NCBI GenBank assembly: GCA_014584575.1
Contig: JACTMP010000063.1
Coordinates: forward strand, 157,005-221,004
Direction of reading: 5' to 3'
Origin: Chloroflexota bacterium
GTDB lineage: Bacteria; Chloroflexota; Anaerolineae; Promineifilales; Promineifilaceae
Length of the DNA: 64,000 nt
Under the pieces are notes generated by a model that ran no database searches, was not told where the DNA came from, and worked only from the letters and a program-made list of their open reading frames with translations. Below are positions 28,138-37,556 of the stretch, in pieces. The first letter of the stretch is position 1, and every line of letters starts with the position of its first letter. Both the position numbers and the translations under genes were made by a program.

Positions 28138-28707
28138 ATGGCAACGATGACAAAATCACCGGCGAAGACATTGTTATCGGCCGCGGATCTATATGAACTG
28201 CCTGATCATGGCGGCCGGATAGAATTGGTCAAAGGAGAACTCACGCCCATGTCCCCGGCAAGCACACAACATGGAAAAATCGCCTTGAGATTAGGCGCAA
28301 TTATCTGGAATTATGTGGAGGCGCATAATCTGGGAGAGGTGTACGCTGCGGAAACGGGCTTCACAATTACAGAAGATCCGGACACGGTACGTGCGCCGGA
28401 TGTTTCTTTTGTGGCCCGCAGCCGCATTCCGCCAGAGGGTGAACCACCGGGTTTTTGGGCCATTGCGCCTGATTTAGTGGTTGAGGTGTTGTCGCCCTTT
28501 GATGTGGCCAGCAAGGTGCAGCAGAAGATTACCGAATATTTGCAGGCTGGCGTCCGCCTGGTGTGGCTTGTTGACCCAGAGACGCAAACGGTCACGGTAT
28601 ATAAATCATTGGCCGAAGCTCACATTTTGCTGCGCCAGGATGTATTGATGGGGGATGAGGTCTTGCCGGGGTTTTCGCTGCCTCTGGCTAAGTTGTTCCG
28701 CCAGTAA
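28138..28707 (+). CDS. Uma2-family (DUF820) putative endonuclease
   Basis: 189-residue protein of the PD-(D/E)XK-like Uma2 family, frequent in cyanobacteria and Chloroflexota; the biological role of the family is unclear. Motifs: GGRIELVKGEL near residue 30, ETGFTI...RAPDVSFV, and the core PDLVVEVLSP with ...KITEYLQAGVRLVWLVDPE. ATG 28138 has AGGAGA upstream. The 3' end overlaps the convergent kinase gene by 20 bases. Confidence 0.85.
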   Translation: MATMTKSPAKTLLSAADLYELPDHGGRIELVKGELTPMSPASTQHGKIALRLGAIIWNYVEAHNLGEVYAAETGFTITEDPDTVRAPDVSFVARSRIPPEGEPPGFWAIAPDLVVEVLSPFDVASKVQQKITEYLQAGVRLVWLVDPETQTVTVYKSLAEAHILLRQDVLMGDEVLPGFSLPLAKLFRQ

Positions 28708-29701
28708 ATGTCTGATTGGCGATATCAATCGTGCTGCCGGGCAGGAAGTTGGATTTCAGGTAGGTGAGGGATTGTGCCCGGTCTGCGCCGCCTTCGTTGG
28801 TGCGTAAAAGTTGTTGGCAGTAAACGGCAATGTCTTCGATGATGCGTTCGCTGCGATAGTAGGCCAGGGCGGTAAAGCTGACTTCTGTGGGGCCGTAGCC
28901 CTGATAAAATAGCGTTTCTTCGTCGGCCGGGGCACGGCCGTTGCCAAACAACCCTGCCCCGGCAAACATCAAATCCCGCTCTTTGGGCGCAAACAGCAGC
29001 GTGTCCCAGTCCACCACGTAAAACGCCTGGTCGTTAATCAGTACGTTCCCGGCGTGCATGTCGGCATGGCACAGCGTAAAAGCGGGCATCTCTGCCGGCA
29101 ACGCCTGGGCTAACTGATCGGTTCGTGTAACCAATTTGGTAATTTGTGACCGTTTGCTTTGCAAAAAGGCGGCGCAATCACGGGCGACGGGGTCAGCATA
29201 CACGGCCGTCACCCACTCCGCCAACGCCTGCCGCACCACATGTCGCCATTGGGGTGAAAAGGTTTCACGCCGGATGTGGTTGGTGAGGGTGGGGGGTAAG
29301 GCGACGGACTGAATGTGCCGCACGGCCGTGCCCAATTCGCGCCAGTGGTCGTCTGTTAACGGCCGTTCATACCCGTTCTGCCCATCCACAAATGGATAGA
29401 GAATAGTCCGGAACTGTTCCAGATTGGCCCAAAGCTGACCTGTTTTGGTGGCTAACGGCGGGATGATGTGCCTGAGACCATTGCTGTGCAGAAAGTGCGG
29501 CAGCAAGACCGACGTTTCATCAAAGACACCAGAGCGGAGTTTGAAGAAATAGGGCGTGTTGCCGGGGGTGGTCAGGCGGTAGACGGCCGTGTTTTCATCC
29601 GCCCCCAACGGCAAAAAAACAATCTCCACGGCCGTCAGACCATAAGCCTCTTGCACACAGGCCACAATTTTATCATCGGGGAGGTTGGGTTTTTCGAGCA
29701 T
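28688..29701 (-). CDS. APH/choline-kinase family phosphotransferase
   Basis: 337-residue protein-kinase-like small-molecule kinase. Catalytic loop LCHADMHAGNVLI (HxDxxxxN) and metal-binding VVDWDTL are intact; the N-terminal lobe has YFFKLRSG as likely ATP-lysine strand. It resembles spectinomycin-phosphotransferase-like members, but the substrate cannot be told from sequence; it need not be a resistance gene. Same strand as the ABC exporter upstream. Confidence 0.8.
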   Translation of the reverse strand: MLEKPNLPDDKIVACVQEAYGLTAVEIVFLPLGADENTAVYRLTTPGNTPYFFKLRSGVFDETSVLLPHFLHSNGLRHIIPPLATKTGQLWANLEQFRTILYPFVDGQNGYERPLTDDHWRELGTAVRHIQSVALPPTLTNHIRRETFSPQWRHVVRQALAEWVTAVYADPVARDCAAFLQSKRSQITKLVTRTDQLAQALPAEMPAFTLCHADMHAGNVLINDQAFYVVDWDTLLFAPKERDLMFAGAGLFGNGRAPADEETLFYQGYGPTEVSFTALAYYRSERIIEDIAVYCQQLLRTNEGGADRAQSLTYLKSNFLPGSTIDIANQTFTGGTT

Positions 29702-29708
29702 GGGGGAT

Positions 29709-29778
29709 GTGAGGAGATCAAGAGACTGAGAGATTGGGAGATTGTTTCGTCTCCTAACCTCTCAATCCCTCAATCTCC
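29709..29778. repeat. GGAGATT-family hairpin between kinase and exporter genes
   Basis: GAGATTGGGAGATTG units face CTCAATCCCTCAATCTCC units. The left end abuts the start of the kinase gene and the right end touches the last codons of the exporter. Confidence 0.75.
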
Positions 29779-31605
29779 ACTCTTCTTCACCGTCGCCCGC
29801 CACTGGCCCAAACTGTGCAGGTACTCGGTGGATTGATGGCGAAAGTAGGTGTCGTACAGTTCGGCATAATGGCCGCCTTGAGCCATCAACCCTTCGTGGC
29901 TGCCCTGCTCGATAATGCGTCCCTTTTGCAGCACCACAATCCGGTCGGCGGCGCGCACGGTGGAGAGCCGGTGAGCGATGATGATGGAGGTGCGCCGGCC
30001 CATGATCAGGTTGAGCGCCTGCTGGATTTGCGATTCGGTGAAGGGGTCTACGCTGGCGGTGGCCTCGTCCAGGATGAAGATGCGCGGGTCTTGCACCAGG
30101 ACACGAGTGAGCGCCACCAACTGCCGCTGCCCCAACGAGAGGCGGCTGCCCCGTTCGCCCACGTCACTGAGCAGCCCTTCCGGTAACGTTTCCAGCCATT
30201 CGCCGCCGCCAATTTGCCCGGCCATGGCTTCAATCTCGGCGTCAGTGGCCTCAGGACGGCCGTAGCGGATATTCTCCGCCACTGTCCCGGCAAACAAAAA
30301 CGGCACCTGGGACACAATCCCCAACTGGCGGCGGTATTCATGCAGGTTCAACGAGCGGATGTCACGGCCGTCAATGCAAATCTGCCCGCTCTGAAACTCA
30401 TAAAAGCGGGCGGTCAGTTTGATAATGCTGGACTTGCCCGCGCCGGTATGCCCTACCAGGGCCACGCTCTCGCCGGGAGCAATGGTCAGCGAAAAATCGT
30501 CCAACACCTGCTCCTGCGCCGAGTAGCGGAAGGAGACGTTTTGAAAGGTGATCTCGCCGCGCAAAGGGGGGACGGGCTGCTTATCGGTTTGGGTCACGGC
30601 CGTTTCCACATCCATCAGCGCAAACACCCGTTCCATGGCCGACAGCCCGGCCTGGAACTGGCTCCAAAAAGCGGACAGATTGGTCACGGGGAACCAGAAG
30701 CGGTCTACGGTGCTAATGAACAAGTACCAGGCGGCGGCGCTGATCGCCCCGGCGACGGCTGCCAGACCACCAAAATAGATGATCACGGCCGTGCCCACCC
30801 CCGCCAGGGCATTCAACACCGGGAAAATGTTCGCCAGCACAAAACCGCGCCGCACGTTAATGTCATACGCCTGCTGGTTGATGACGCCAAACTCCTCATA
30901 AATCGCCTGCTCCTGGCGGAAATTTTTGGCGACGCGAATGCCCGTCACCGCTTCTTGAATGGATTTATTAACCTCGCCCATGGCCCGTGTGCCCTGCCGC
31001 GTGGTACGCCGCGCCAGCCCGCGAAAGCCCAACGCCACCAGGGTGACAAACGGGGCCATAATCAACACCGCCAGCGTCAGCTTCCATTCGATGGTAAACA
31101 AAATGGCGATCAGGATGATGGCGACTGCCAGTTGATTGAGTACGTCGGCGCTGAGCAGCAGCACTTCACCAAACTCTTGTGTATCGCTGGTGATGCGGCT
31201 GACCACCCGCCCCGAACTGAATTCGTCGTAAAACGACATGTCCTGCCGGGCGGCGGCGGCAAAGGCATCCTGGCGCATAGCCAGCACCACATCTTGCACC
31301 ACTTCCACCATTAGTAGACGACGTACCCAGTTAAAAGCCCAGATGGCAATACCCAGCACAAACACCGCCCCCACCAGCAGCGGCCCCCAGGGGCTGTTCG
31401 TGGTGGTGGTCATCAGGTCAACGGCCCAGGCCACCAGAATGGGCACGGCCGCATTCGCCGCCGCAATCAGCGTCAGCGCGATGACGATGATGATGATTTT
31501 GCGCCGGTAGGGCCGGAAATAAGACCCCATCCGCCGCACCAACTCCCGGTCACTATACTGGCGGTCATACGCCTCCGCCTCAAGCCCGCGGGTGATTGCT
31601 GCCAT
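29770..31605 (-). CDS. ABC exporter, fused membrane and ATPase domains
   Basis: 611-residue half-transporter of the MsbA/MdlB type, functioning as a dimer. Six hydrophobic helices in residues 35-320, then an ATPase with Walker A GHTGAGKSS, signature RLSLGQRQL, Walker B IFILDEATASVD and switch His in IIAHRLSTV. Substrate unknown (lipid, peptide or drug). Flanked by stuttered repeats on both sides. Confidence 0.92.
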   Translation of the reverse strand: MAAITRGLEAEAYDRQYSDRELVRRMGSYFRPYRRKIIIIVIALTLIAAANAAVPILVAWAVDLMTTTTNSPWGPLLVGAVFVLGIAIWAFNWVRRLLMVEVVQDVVLAMRQDAFAAAARQDMSFYDEFSSGRVVSRITSDTQEFGEVLLLSADVLNQLAVAIILIAILFTIEWKLTLAVLIMAPFVTLVALGFRGLARRTTRQGTRAMGEVNKSIQEAVTGIRVAKNFRQEQAIYEEFGVINQQAYDINVRRGFVLANIFPVLNALAGVGTAVIIYFGGLAAVAGAISAAAWYLFISTVDRFWFPVTNLSAFWSQFQAGLSAMERVFALMDVETAVTQTDKQPVPPLRGEITFQNVSFRYSAQEQVLDDFSLTIAPGESVALVGHTGAGKSSIIKLTARFYEFQSGQICIDGRDIRSLNLHEYRRQLGIVSQVPFLFAGTVAENIRYGRPEATDAEIEAMAGQIGGGEWLETLPEGLLSDVGERGSRLSLGQRQLVALTRVLVQDPRIFILDEATASVDPFTESQIQQALNLIMGRRTSIIIAHRLSTVRAADRIVVLQKGRIIEQGSHEGLMAQGGHYAELYDTYFRHQSTEYLHSLGQWRATVKKSGD

Positions 31606-31613
31606 TCTTTACT

Positions 31614-31675
31614 CCGTAATCGGTAACTGGGTAATTGGGTAATTGTTCACCCCTTCACCCTTTCACCTGCTCACC
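31614..31675. repeat. GGTAATTG / TTCACC stuttered repeat
   Basis: Tandem GGTAATTGGGTAATTG units followed by TTCACCCCTTCACCC-type units upstream of the exporter gene; related to the GTAATCGG family but with a weak second arm. Confidence 0.55.
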
Positions 31676-34641
31676 CTCACTCTATAAACGGCCAGCCCGG
31701 CCAGCCCCCCCAACAGGGTGGAGGCCAGGCCGGCCCAGGCGCCGAGGGTAACAAACACGGCCGTGCCCGGCAAACCCAACAGCACATACACGTAAAATAG
31801 CAGGCCACCCACCATGCCCCACAGCGGCCAACCAATTTGCTGCGCCGGTTCCATGTGCAAACGACGACTGCCGACAACGGCCATGACCGCCACACACATC
31901 AGCCCCACCGACATCGCCGCCAGCGTCAACAGTTCCGATAGCTCAATCTGAATGACCGGCTCGACGGTGTTGGGTGGCTGCGGTGTCAGCGTGGGCGCCA
32001 GGGTCAATGTGGGTGAGGGTGTGAGGGTGCTGGTGGGCGAGGGCGTCGCCGTGGGTGAGGGTGTGTTGGTCGGCGCAGGTGTGGGGTCAATGATGCGCAC
32101 CTGCGCTTCTCCCTGGGCACTGTTGCTCACCGTAATGTCCAATTCCTGCGAAATCAGGGCGTTACCGGCGGTGACGCCAATGCGAAATTTACCCCCCTCC
32201 GTGCGCGTTTCCAGCACATAATCCCACTGCGCCAGCCCATTGCGCGTGGGCGCCTCCGCCAGAATGCTGCGCCCGCCGCCGACGCGATCCCACTCAATAA
32301 AACGGACAATGGTGTTGTCCGGCACCGGGTTGCCATTGCTGTCCACAATCACCCCGGCTTGCAGCCGCAGCGAGTCGCCCACTGAAACGGGCAACGGGTC
32401 GGCTTCGGCCGTAGATTCAATCACCTGGTCGCCGGCAATGTAGCGCAGCGGAATGATCTGGTTGGGATCTGGCTGGGTACGTGTGGTCACATTGAAACCC
32501 ACCGCATCTATGCTCACCGGCGGCACCCCCCGTGGCGATAACTCCTGATAAAGGGCGCGCACCGAAGCGTCAATGGCTGCGGCTGTTTTGCTGTACAGCC
32601 CATAATAGGCGCTTAACTGGCTGATTTCTGTAGTGTCCAGAAAATGGGGGGTGTTGTAGGCAAAGACGATGATGTTTTGGCTGCGCGTCAGGTCTGGCCG
32701 CTGCGCCAGATAGAGGCGCAATGCCTGGGATTGGGCGTCATCGGCCAACAGGGCAAAGATGACCCATTCAGCGGCGCGGAGCGATTCCTGAACCTGATAA
32801 CCGGGGGGCGGCGTGGCGGTGGGAAAGGGTACGGCCGTACCCGCTTCCGGCGTTAATTCTTCTTCGGGCAGGCTGGGGGGCAGGGTCGGCGTAATGGGCA
32901 CGGTATTATAGATAATCGGCCCCGGCCCGGCTGCCAGGAAAGTGGACAGATCGGCAAAGGAGTAACTGGTAATCTGTTCGGGGCGCGCCTGCCCGCTGGC
33001 CTGCGGGCCATATAGCGCCAAAATCCGGTCTTGAATGGCCGTCAGGCCAATGTAAGGCTGCGGCGGACAGGTGGAGCATTGTTGCCCCAGCCGCATATCG
33101 GTAAAGATGACAATCTGCTCGTTGGGGCCGGGTGGGCGCAGCCGTTCCGCCAACACGTCGGCGCTGGGGGCGATGAGGGTGAGGCCGTTTTGGGTCACGT
33201 CCGTCATTGCCGTGGTGTGGGTGGTGGGTGGCGCGACGTCCGTGTCTGCCAGCAGCACATTTTCGGGCGTGAAATCCCCCTCATACAGGCGAAGTTTGAG
33301 TTGCAGGATGCGCAGCACGGCCGTGTCCACTTGCGCCTGAAAAGCGGCGTCTGTTTCGTACCGTTCCTGGAACCAGCGAATGGTATCTTGCATATTCGCC
33401 AGTTGCGCCGCATAGGGCGCGTCGCCCAGGGCAAAGTTGTCCAGGTAGAGCAGATCATTGCCGGCCAGAAAAGCATCTTTGGCAATGACCCGGTGCGGGA
33501 ATTCCTGCGCCGTATCGTCGTAAAAGCGAGCAATGGCCCGCGCCCCCAGGCTGCCAGACACGATCACGCCGCCGTTTTGCCGCCAGCCGCTAAAACCTGG
33601 TCGCTGCATCAGCGCCGCCAACGCCTGCGGGTCCAGGCTGACCGGATTGGTGGCGGCGCTGACATTACCCTGAAAACCCTGGTAACGAATGTGGGTGGTC
33701 ATCAGCCCGTCGGCGGTTTGGGCCGGGTTAGCGGCGCCGCCGGTCACGGCTACAAAAGGTACCAGTTCAGCCCGTTCCAGGTCGGCCAGCCCTTTTTGCA
33801 CGGTGGGAATTTCTTCTTGCAGCGGGCGGTCGCTGGCGCCAAAACCGGGGAAATGGCGGGCAATGACGGCGATACGGCCGTTGCTGCCTTCATGCACCCC
33901 GGCGGTATACGCCTGCCCCATCAAGCCCACCCAAAATGGGTCGCCGCCAAAGGAACGTACACCGAGATCGTTGCCGCCATTGGCCGGTTTCTCTAACACA
34001 TCCAGCACCGGCCCTAGCAGCATATTGATACCGACGCTGGTTAACTCTTGTCCCACCACCTGGCCCACGCTTTGGGCGCTGCCGGGCCGCCAGGTTGCGC
34101 CAACCGTCATGTTACTTGGCGTCTCCGTCAACCCATTGAAAAGGTGCGTATGGGGATACCCATTCCCTTCTTGATTCAGGGCGATCAGGAGAGGGATGCC
34201 TGAATCGTCTTCATTTTCCCCTAACAAATTGAGATCGATGGTAGCGGTGGCGGTGAAGGCGGGTGTGTCGCGCAAGGCCAATGATTGCAACTGGTTGGTG
34301 AGGATGGCTACCTGGGTGGGGGCATTGGCGACACGGCCGTAGCCGGTGATATTGTCGTTTTTGCGGTCTAATACCACGCCGCCGACGTGATAGTTCACAA
34401 TCAAATCGGCGATGGCGCTCTCCGGCAAGACCTGATCGCCGGCAAACGTCACCAGGAATAGCTGCCCCACCCGCTCTGCCACGCTCATCTCTGCCCACAG
34501 CCGCAGCGCTTCGGCTGCCGGGTCTGGCGTGGGTGTGGGGGTAGCATCCTGGGCGGCGGGCGTGACCTGTGCCGCCGTCACCGGAGCAGCCAGCAGAGTA
34601 ACGGCCGTGACCAACAACAAAATTAACCAGAATCGTCTCAT
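31663..34641 (-). CDS. GH3-like secreted membrane-anchored protein, catalytic residues lost
   Basis: 992 residues from ATG 34641: signal peptide, Thr/Pro-rich stretch, a domain built like NagZ-type family 3 glycosidases (RVGQLFLVTFAG, GGVVLDRKN, RHFPGFG, GVIVSG), a mid region, an Ig-like domain, a long Pro/Thr/Ser linker (about 870-900) and three C-terminal membrane segments. The NagZ catalytic loop after HFPGHG should contain an Asp-Ser-His; here it reads ASDRPLQEE. The nucleophile Asp expected in VxSDDL is Gly/Ser (VIVSGSLGA). It is probably a carbohydrate-binding or structural pseudoenzyme at the cell surface. Confidence 0.75.
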   Translation of the reverse strand: MRRFWLILLLVTAVTLLAAPVTAAQVTPAAQDATPTPTPDPAAEALRLWAEMSVAERVGQLFLVTFAGDQVLPESAIADLIVNYHVGGVVLDRKNDNITGYGRVANAPTQVAILTNQLQSLALRDTPAFTATATIDLNLLGENEDDSGIPLLIALNQEGNGYPHTHLFNGLTETPSNMTVGATWRPGSAQSVGQVVGQELTSVGINMLLGPVLDVLEKPANGGNDLGVRSFGGDPFWVGLMGQAYTAGVHEGSNGRIAVIARHFPGFGASDRPLQEEIPTVQKGLADLERAELVPFVAVTGGAANPAQTADGLMTTHIRYQGFQGNVSAATNPVSLDPQALAALMQRPGFSGWRQNGGVIVSGSLGARAIARFYDDTAQEFPHRVIAKDAFLAGNDLLYLDNFALGDAPYAAQLANMQDTIRWFQERYETDAAFQAQVDTAVLRILQLKLRLYEGDFTPENVLLADTDVAPPTTHTTAMTDVTQNGLTLIAPSADVLAERLRPPGPNEQIVIFTDMRLGQQCSTCPPQPYIGLTAIQDRILALYGPQASGQARPEQITSYSFADLSTFLAAGPGPIIYNTVPITPTLPPSLPEEELTPEAGTAVPFPTATPPPGYQVQESLRAAEWVIFALLADDAQSQALRLYLAQRPDLTRSQNIIVFAYNTPHFLDTTEISQLSAYYGLYSKTAAAIDASVRALYQELSPRGVPPVSIDAVGFNVTTRTQPDPNQIIPLRYIAGDQVIESTAEADPLPVSVGDSLRLQAGVIVDSNGNPVPDNTIVRFIEWDRVGGGRSILAEAPTRNGLAQWDYVLETRTEGGKFRIGVTAGNALISQELDITVSNSAQGEAQVRIIDPTPAPTNTPSPTATPSPTSTLTPSPTLTLAPTLTPQPPNTVEPVIQIELSELLTLAAMSVGLMCVAVMAVVGSRRLHMEPAQQIGWPLWGMVGGLLFYVYVLLGLPGTAVFVTLGAWAGLASTLLGGLAGLAVYRVRVSR

Positions 34642-34674
34642 CAACAACCCAGCGCCAAAAGAAGAAAATGATGG

Positions 34675-34729
34675 GTTCGTAGTAGGCGATTTATCGCCCA
34701 GAGAAGGCGATAAATCGCCTACTACGAAC
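34675..34729. repeat. TCGTAGTAGGCGATTTATCGCC hairpin
   Basis: About 22 bp of near-perfect stem with a 7-base loop, between two divergent genes. Same family as 63450-63510, 59878-59905 and the insert in the cobalamin riboswitch. Confidence 0.85.
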
Positions 34730-34863
34730 GGTTTTTATACCAGACAGTCTGGGGCAAGCGGCGTTTTTCTGCCCGGTCTGGTCTCCCTGATGTGAATTTG
34801 ATTATAGCGTAGATTGTCACGCCTATCACCTGTGTTAAAATCGCCCGATTCTAAACTGGCATA

Positions 34864-34895
34864 CCTGCAACTTGCAACCTGCAACCTGCCACAGG
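34864..34895. repeat. Tandem GCAACCT units before S41 protease gene
   Basis: Direct ACCTGCAACTTGCAACCTGC-like units end 8 bases before the ATG. This may affect translation initiation of the protease gene. Confidence 0.6.
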
Positions 34896-34902
34896 AAACA
34901 TT

Positions 34903-36099
34903 ATGTCCGACCGGATGAGAAATATATTAGCTCTCATGCTCCTGGTGTTGTTGGCCGCCAGCGCCTTCGTGGCCGGCTATTTCACCAATGATTTTGTGGA
35001 AATGCAGTACGACACGCCGGTGGCGGCGGCCAATGAAGGCGACTTCCGGCTCTTTGGCGAGGCGTGGGGATATGTGGAATCCAGCTTTTTAGGCGATTTG
35101 CCCTCGTCTCAGCAAGTGACCTATGCCGCCATTCGCGGGGCGATGGGGCTGCTCAACGATCCCTATACCTTTTTTGTGGAACCGGTGGCGCGGGAGCAGG
35201 AACGCCAGTCGTTGCAGGGCACCTACGGCGGTATTGGCGCCTCTCTGACGCGCCCGGAAGAAGGGGGCGACATCATCCTGGAGCCAATCCCCGGCAACCC
35301 GGCGGAGATAGCGGGCATTGAAACGGGGGATGTGCTGCTGGCGGTTGACGGCCGTGCTATCACCCCAGACATGACCGTGCAAGAAGTCGCCGACCTGATT
35401 CGCGGCGAGAAAGGGACGGTGGTGGTCTTGACGGTGCGGCACGTGGGCACAACGGAACCGATTGAAATTGAAGTGGAACGGGGCGACATTCTCATCCCTT
35501 CGGTGGCCTACCGTTTGCTGGCCGAAGACAACAGTATTGGTTATATCCAACTGACGCGCTTTAGCGGCGAAAGCGAAAACGAAATCACGCAGGCTATTAC
35601 CGATTTGCAGGCACAAGGCGCAGAAAAGTTAATCCTGGATTTGCGCAGTAATGGTGGTGGGCTGTTGGATGCGGCCGTAGACCTGGCCGACCTCTTTCTG
35701 ACCGACGGGCCTATTTTGTACCAACAAACACGCGGTGAAGACGAGAAGGTGTTTAACGCCACGGCCGAGACCATAGCGCCGGACATGCCGCTGGTGGTGC
35801 TGGTGGATGGCGGCAGCGCCAGTTCTTCGGAGATTTTGGCGGGGGCGCTGCAAGACCGTGGCCGGGCCATTCTGGTGGGCAGCGGCCCCACCTTTGGCAA
35901 AGGTTCGGTGCAATTGGTCTATGACTTGAGCGATGGCTCGTCGGTGCATGTGACTGCCTCGCGCTGGTTCACCCCCAACCGCCGCCAGCTTGACCAGCAG
36001 GGCATCCAGCCCGATGTGTTGGTGACGGTGACACAAGAGGATATTGACAACGGCCGTGACGCCGTCCTCAACCAGGCCATTCAGGAATTACAGAAGTAG
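34903..36099 (+). CDS. S41 carboxyl-terminal processing protease (first)
   Basis: Membrane-anchored periplasmic/extracellular protease of the CtpA family, 398 residues. N-terminal signal anchor (LALMLLVLLAASAFVAGYF), PDZ domain around 110-200 (GGIGASLTRPEEGG, GIETGDVLLAVDGRAI) and the catalytic core with Ser in GGSASSSEILAGAL and Lys in FGKGSVQ. The dyad looks intact. 11 bases separate it from a second S41 gene. Confidence 0.92.
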   Translation: MSDRMRNILALMLLVLLAASAFVAGYFTNDFVEMQYDTPVAAANEGDFRLFGEAWGYVESSFLGDLPSSQQVTYAAIRGAMGLLNDPYTFFVEPVAREQERQSLQGTYGGIGASLTRPEEGGDIILEPIPGNPAEIAGIETGDVLLAVDGRAITPDMTVQEVADLIRGEKGTVVVLTVRHVGTTEPIEIEVERGDILIPSVAYRLLAEDNSIGYIQLTRFSGESENEITQAITDLQAQGAEKLILDLRSNGGGLLDAAVDLADLFLTDGPILYQQTRGEDEKVFNATAETIAPDMPLVVLVDGGSASSSEILAGALQDRGRAILVGSGPTFGKGSVQLVYDLSDGSSVHVTASRWFTPNRRQLDQQGIQPDVLVTVTQEDIDNGRDAVLNQAIQELQK

Positions 36100-36110
36100 G
36101 AACAAAGGAT

Positions 36111-37487
36111 ATGTCTACAGATTCAAACGAAAAACAAACAAACAAAACGCTCATCATCGTCCTGGTGGTATTGGGGGTGGCGCTGGCGCTGGGGTCGGCC
36201 GGTGGTGGTTATGTGGTCGGGCGCGCCTCTGCCACCCCGGAAACGATCACCCAGACCATTACCGAAACTATCACCGAGACAATCACAGAAACGATCACCG
36301 AGACGGTGACGGAAATGGTGGAGGTGACGCGCCAGGTGGAAGTGACCCGTGAGGTGGTAGCGCCGGCCGAGAGTGTCGCTGGCGATACCACCGAAAGCAG
36401 TGCTGCGCCTACGGCCGTGCCCCCCGGCAATCCTGAGGACATTACCTTCGACGTGTTCTATGAAACGTGGCAGTTGGTGGAGCAGCAGTATGATGGCGAT
36501 GTGCCACCTAATGAGGATGTACTGTACGCCGCCATCGAAGGCTCGCTGCGCACGTTGGGCGACGAATTTACCCGTTTTGTCCGGCCAGACGTGGCCGAAC
36601 GGATGCGCCAGGATGCCGCCGGTGCGGTAGAAGGTATTGGCGCTTTTGTGCGCGAGAACGAACAGGGGCAGTTTGAGATTGTGCGCCCCATTCCCGGCCA
36701 ACCTGCCGAAAAAGCGGGGCTGCTACCCGGCGACATCATTGTCGGCGTGGATGGGCGCTCGATGGAAGGGGTTTCGTTTGATGAGGTGATTTTGTTGGTG
36801 CGAGGGCCACGTGGCACTGAGGTGACGCTGTTGGTGCAGCGTGAGGGGGAAGACGAGCCGCTGGAATTTACCATTACCCGTGTCCGCTTTGAAATCCCCA
36901 CCGTCGAGTACCGCATGTTGGAGAATGACATTGCCTATATCCACCTGCAAGAGTTTAACCAGACGGCCGTGCAAAAAACAGCGGAGGCGTTGGAAGAACT
37001 GCTGGCCCAAAATCCGCGGGCGCTCATCTTTGATTTGCGTGATAATCCGGGCGGTTTCCTCAACCAGTCGGTGGCGGTGGCTGACCTGTTCTTGCCTACC
37101 AACGTGGTGCTGTTTGAGCGCAATCGCAATGGGCTAGACCAGACTTTCAACGCCGATGATGGCGACCTGGGTGAGAGCATTCCGCTGGTGGTGCTGGTCA
37201 ATCCCGGCAGCGCCAGCGCCTCAGAAATTGTGGCCGGGGCGTTGCAGGATCACGGCCGTGCCATCCTCATTGGCGAAACCACCTTTGGCAAAGGCTCGGT
37301 GCAGCAGGTTCACGAACTGTCGGATGGGTCTGAACTGCGTGTGACCATTGCCCGCTGGTATACCCCCGCTAACAACTCCATTGACAAAGAAGGCGTCACC
37401 CCGGACATTGAAGTCCCCATGGAATTTGGCGCCGAAGAAGACATTCAGTTACAGCGGGCGATTGAGTACATTTTGGAAGGAAGGTAA
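36111..37487 (+). CDS. S41 carboxyl-terminal processing protease (second) with TETI-repeat stalk
   Basis: Tandem paralogue of the preceding gene, 458 residues. A membrane helix (residues 14-37) is followed by a stalk of about ten 4-residue TETI-like repeats, encoded by near 12-base DNA repeats (36243-36320), that is likely to be coiled coil. Then a PDZ domain (GIGAFVRENEQG, LPGDIIVGVDG) and a catalytic core with NPGSASASEIVAG and FGKGSVQ. The stalk may hold the protease away from the membrane, giving a different substrate range from its neighbour. Confidence 0.92.
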   Translation: MSTDSNEKQTNKTLIIVLVVLGVALALGSAGGGYVVGRASATPETITQTITETITETITETITETVTEMVEVTRQVEVTREVVAPAESVAGDTTESSAAPTAVPPGNPEDITFDVFYETWQLVEQQYDGDVPPNEDVLYAAIEGSLRTLGDEFTRFVRPDVAERMRQDAAGAVEGIGAFVRENEQGQFEIVRPIPGQPAEKAGLLPGDIIVGVDGRSMEGVSFDEVILLVRGPRGTEVTLLVQREGEDEPLEFTITRVRFEIPTVEYRMLENDIAYIHLQEFNQTAVQKTAEALEELLAQNPRALIFDLRDNPGGFLNQSVAVADLFLPTNVVLFERNRNGLDQTFNADDGDLGESIPLVVLVNPGSASASEIVAGALQDHGRAILIGETTFGKGSVQQVHELSDGSELRVTIARWYTPANNSIDKEGVTPDIEVPMEFGAEEDIQLQRAIEYILEGR

Positions 37488-37555
37488 TCAGTAAACGGTA
37501 ATCGGTGATCGGCAAACGGTTCACTGATTACCGATCACTGATTACCGTTTACCGC
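37486..37555. repeat. GTAATCGG/CCGATTAC stuttered hairpin
   Basis: GTAAACGGTAATCGGTGATCGG units face CCGATCACTGATTACCG units and fill the gap between the second protease and smpB. Family members at 51001-51062, 56815-56845 and 62014-62083. Confidence 0.8.
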
Positions 37556-37556
37556 T

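Noticed and set aside
28688..29701. Spectinomycin resistance gene
   Set aside because: The APH fold is clear but substrate-specific residues cannot be judged and the context gives no sign of a resistance island.
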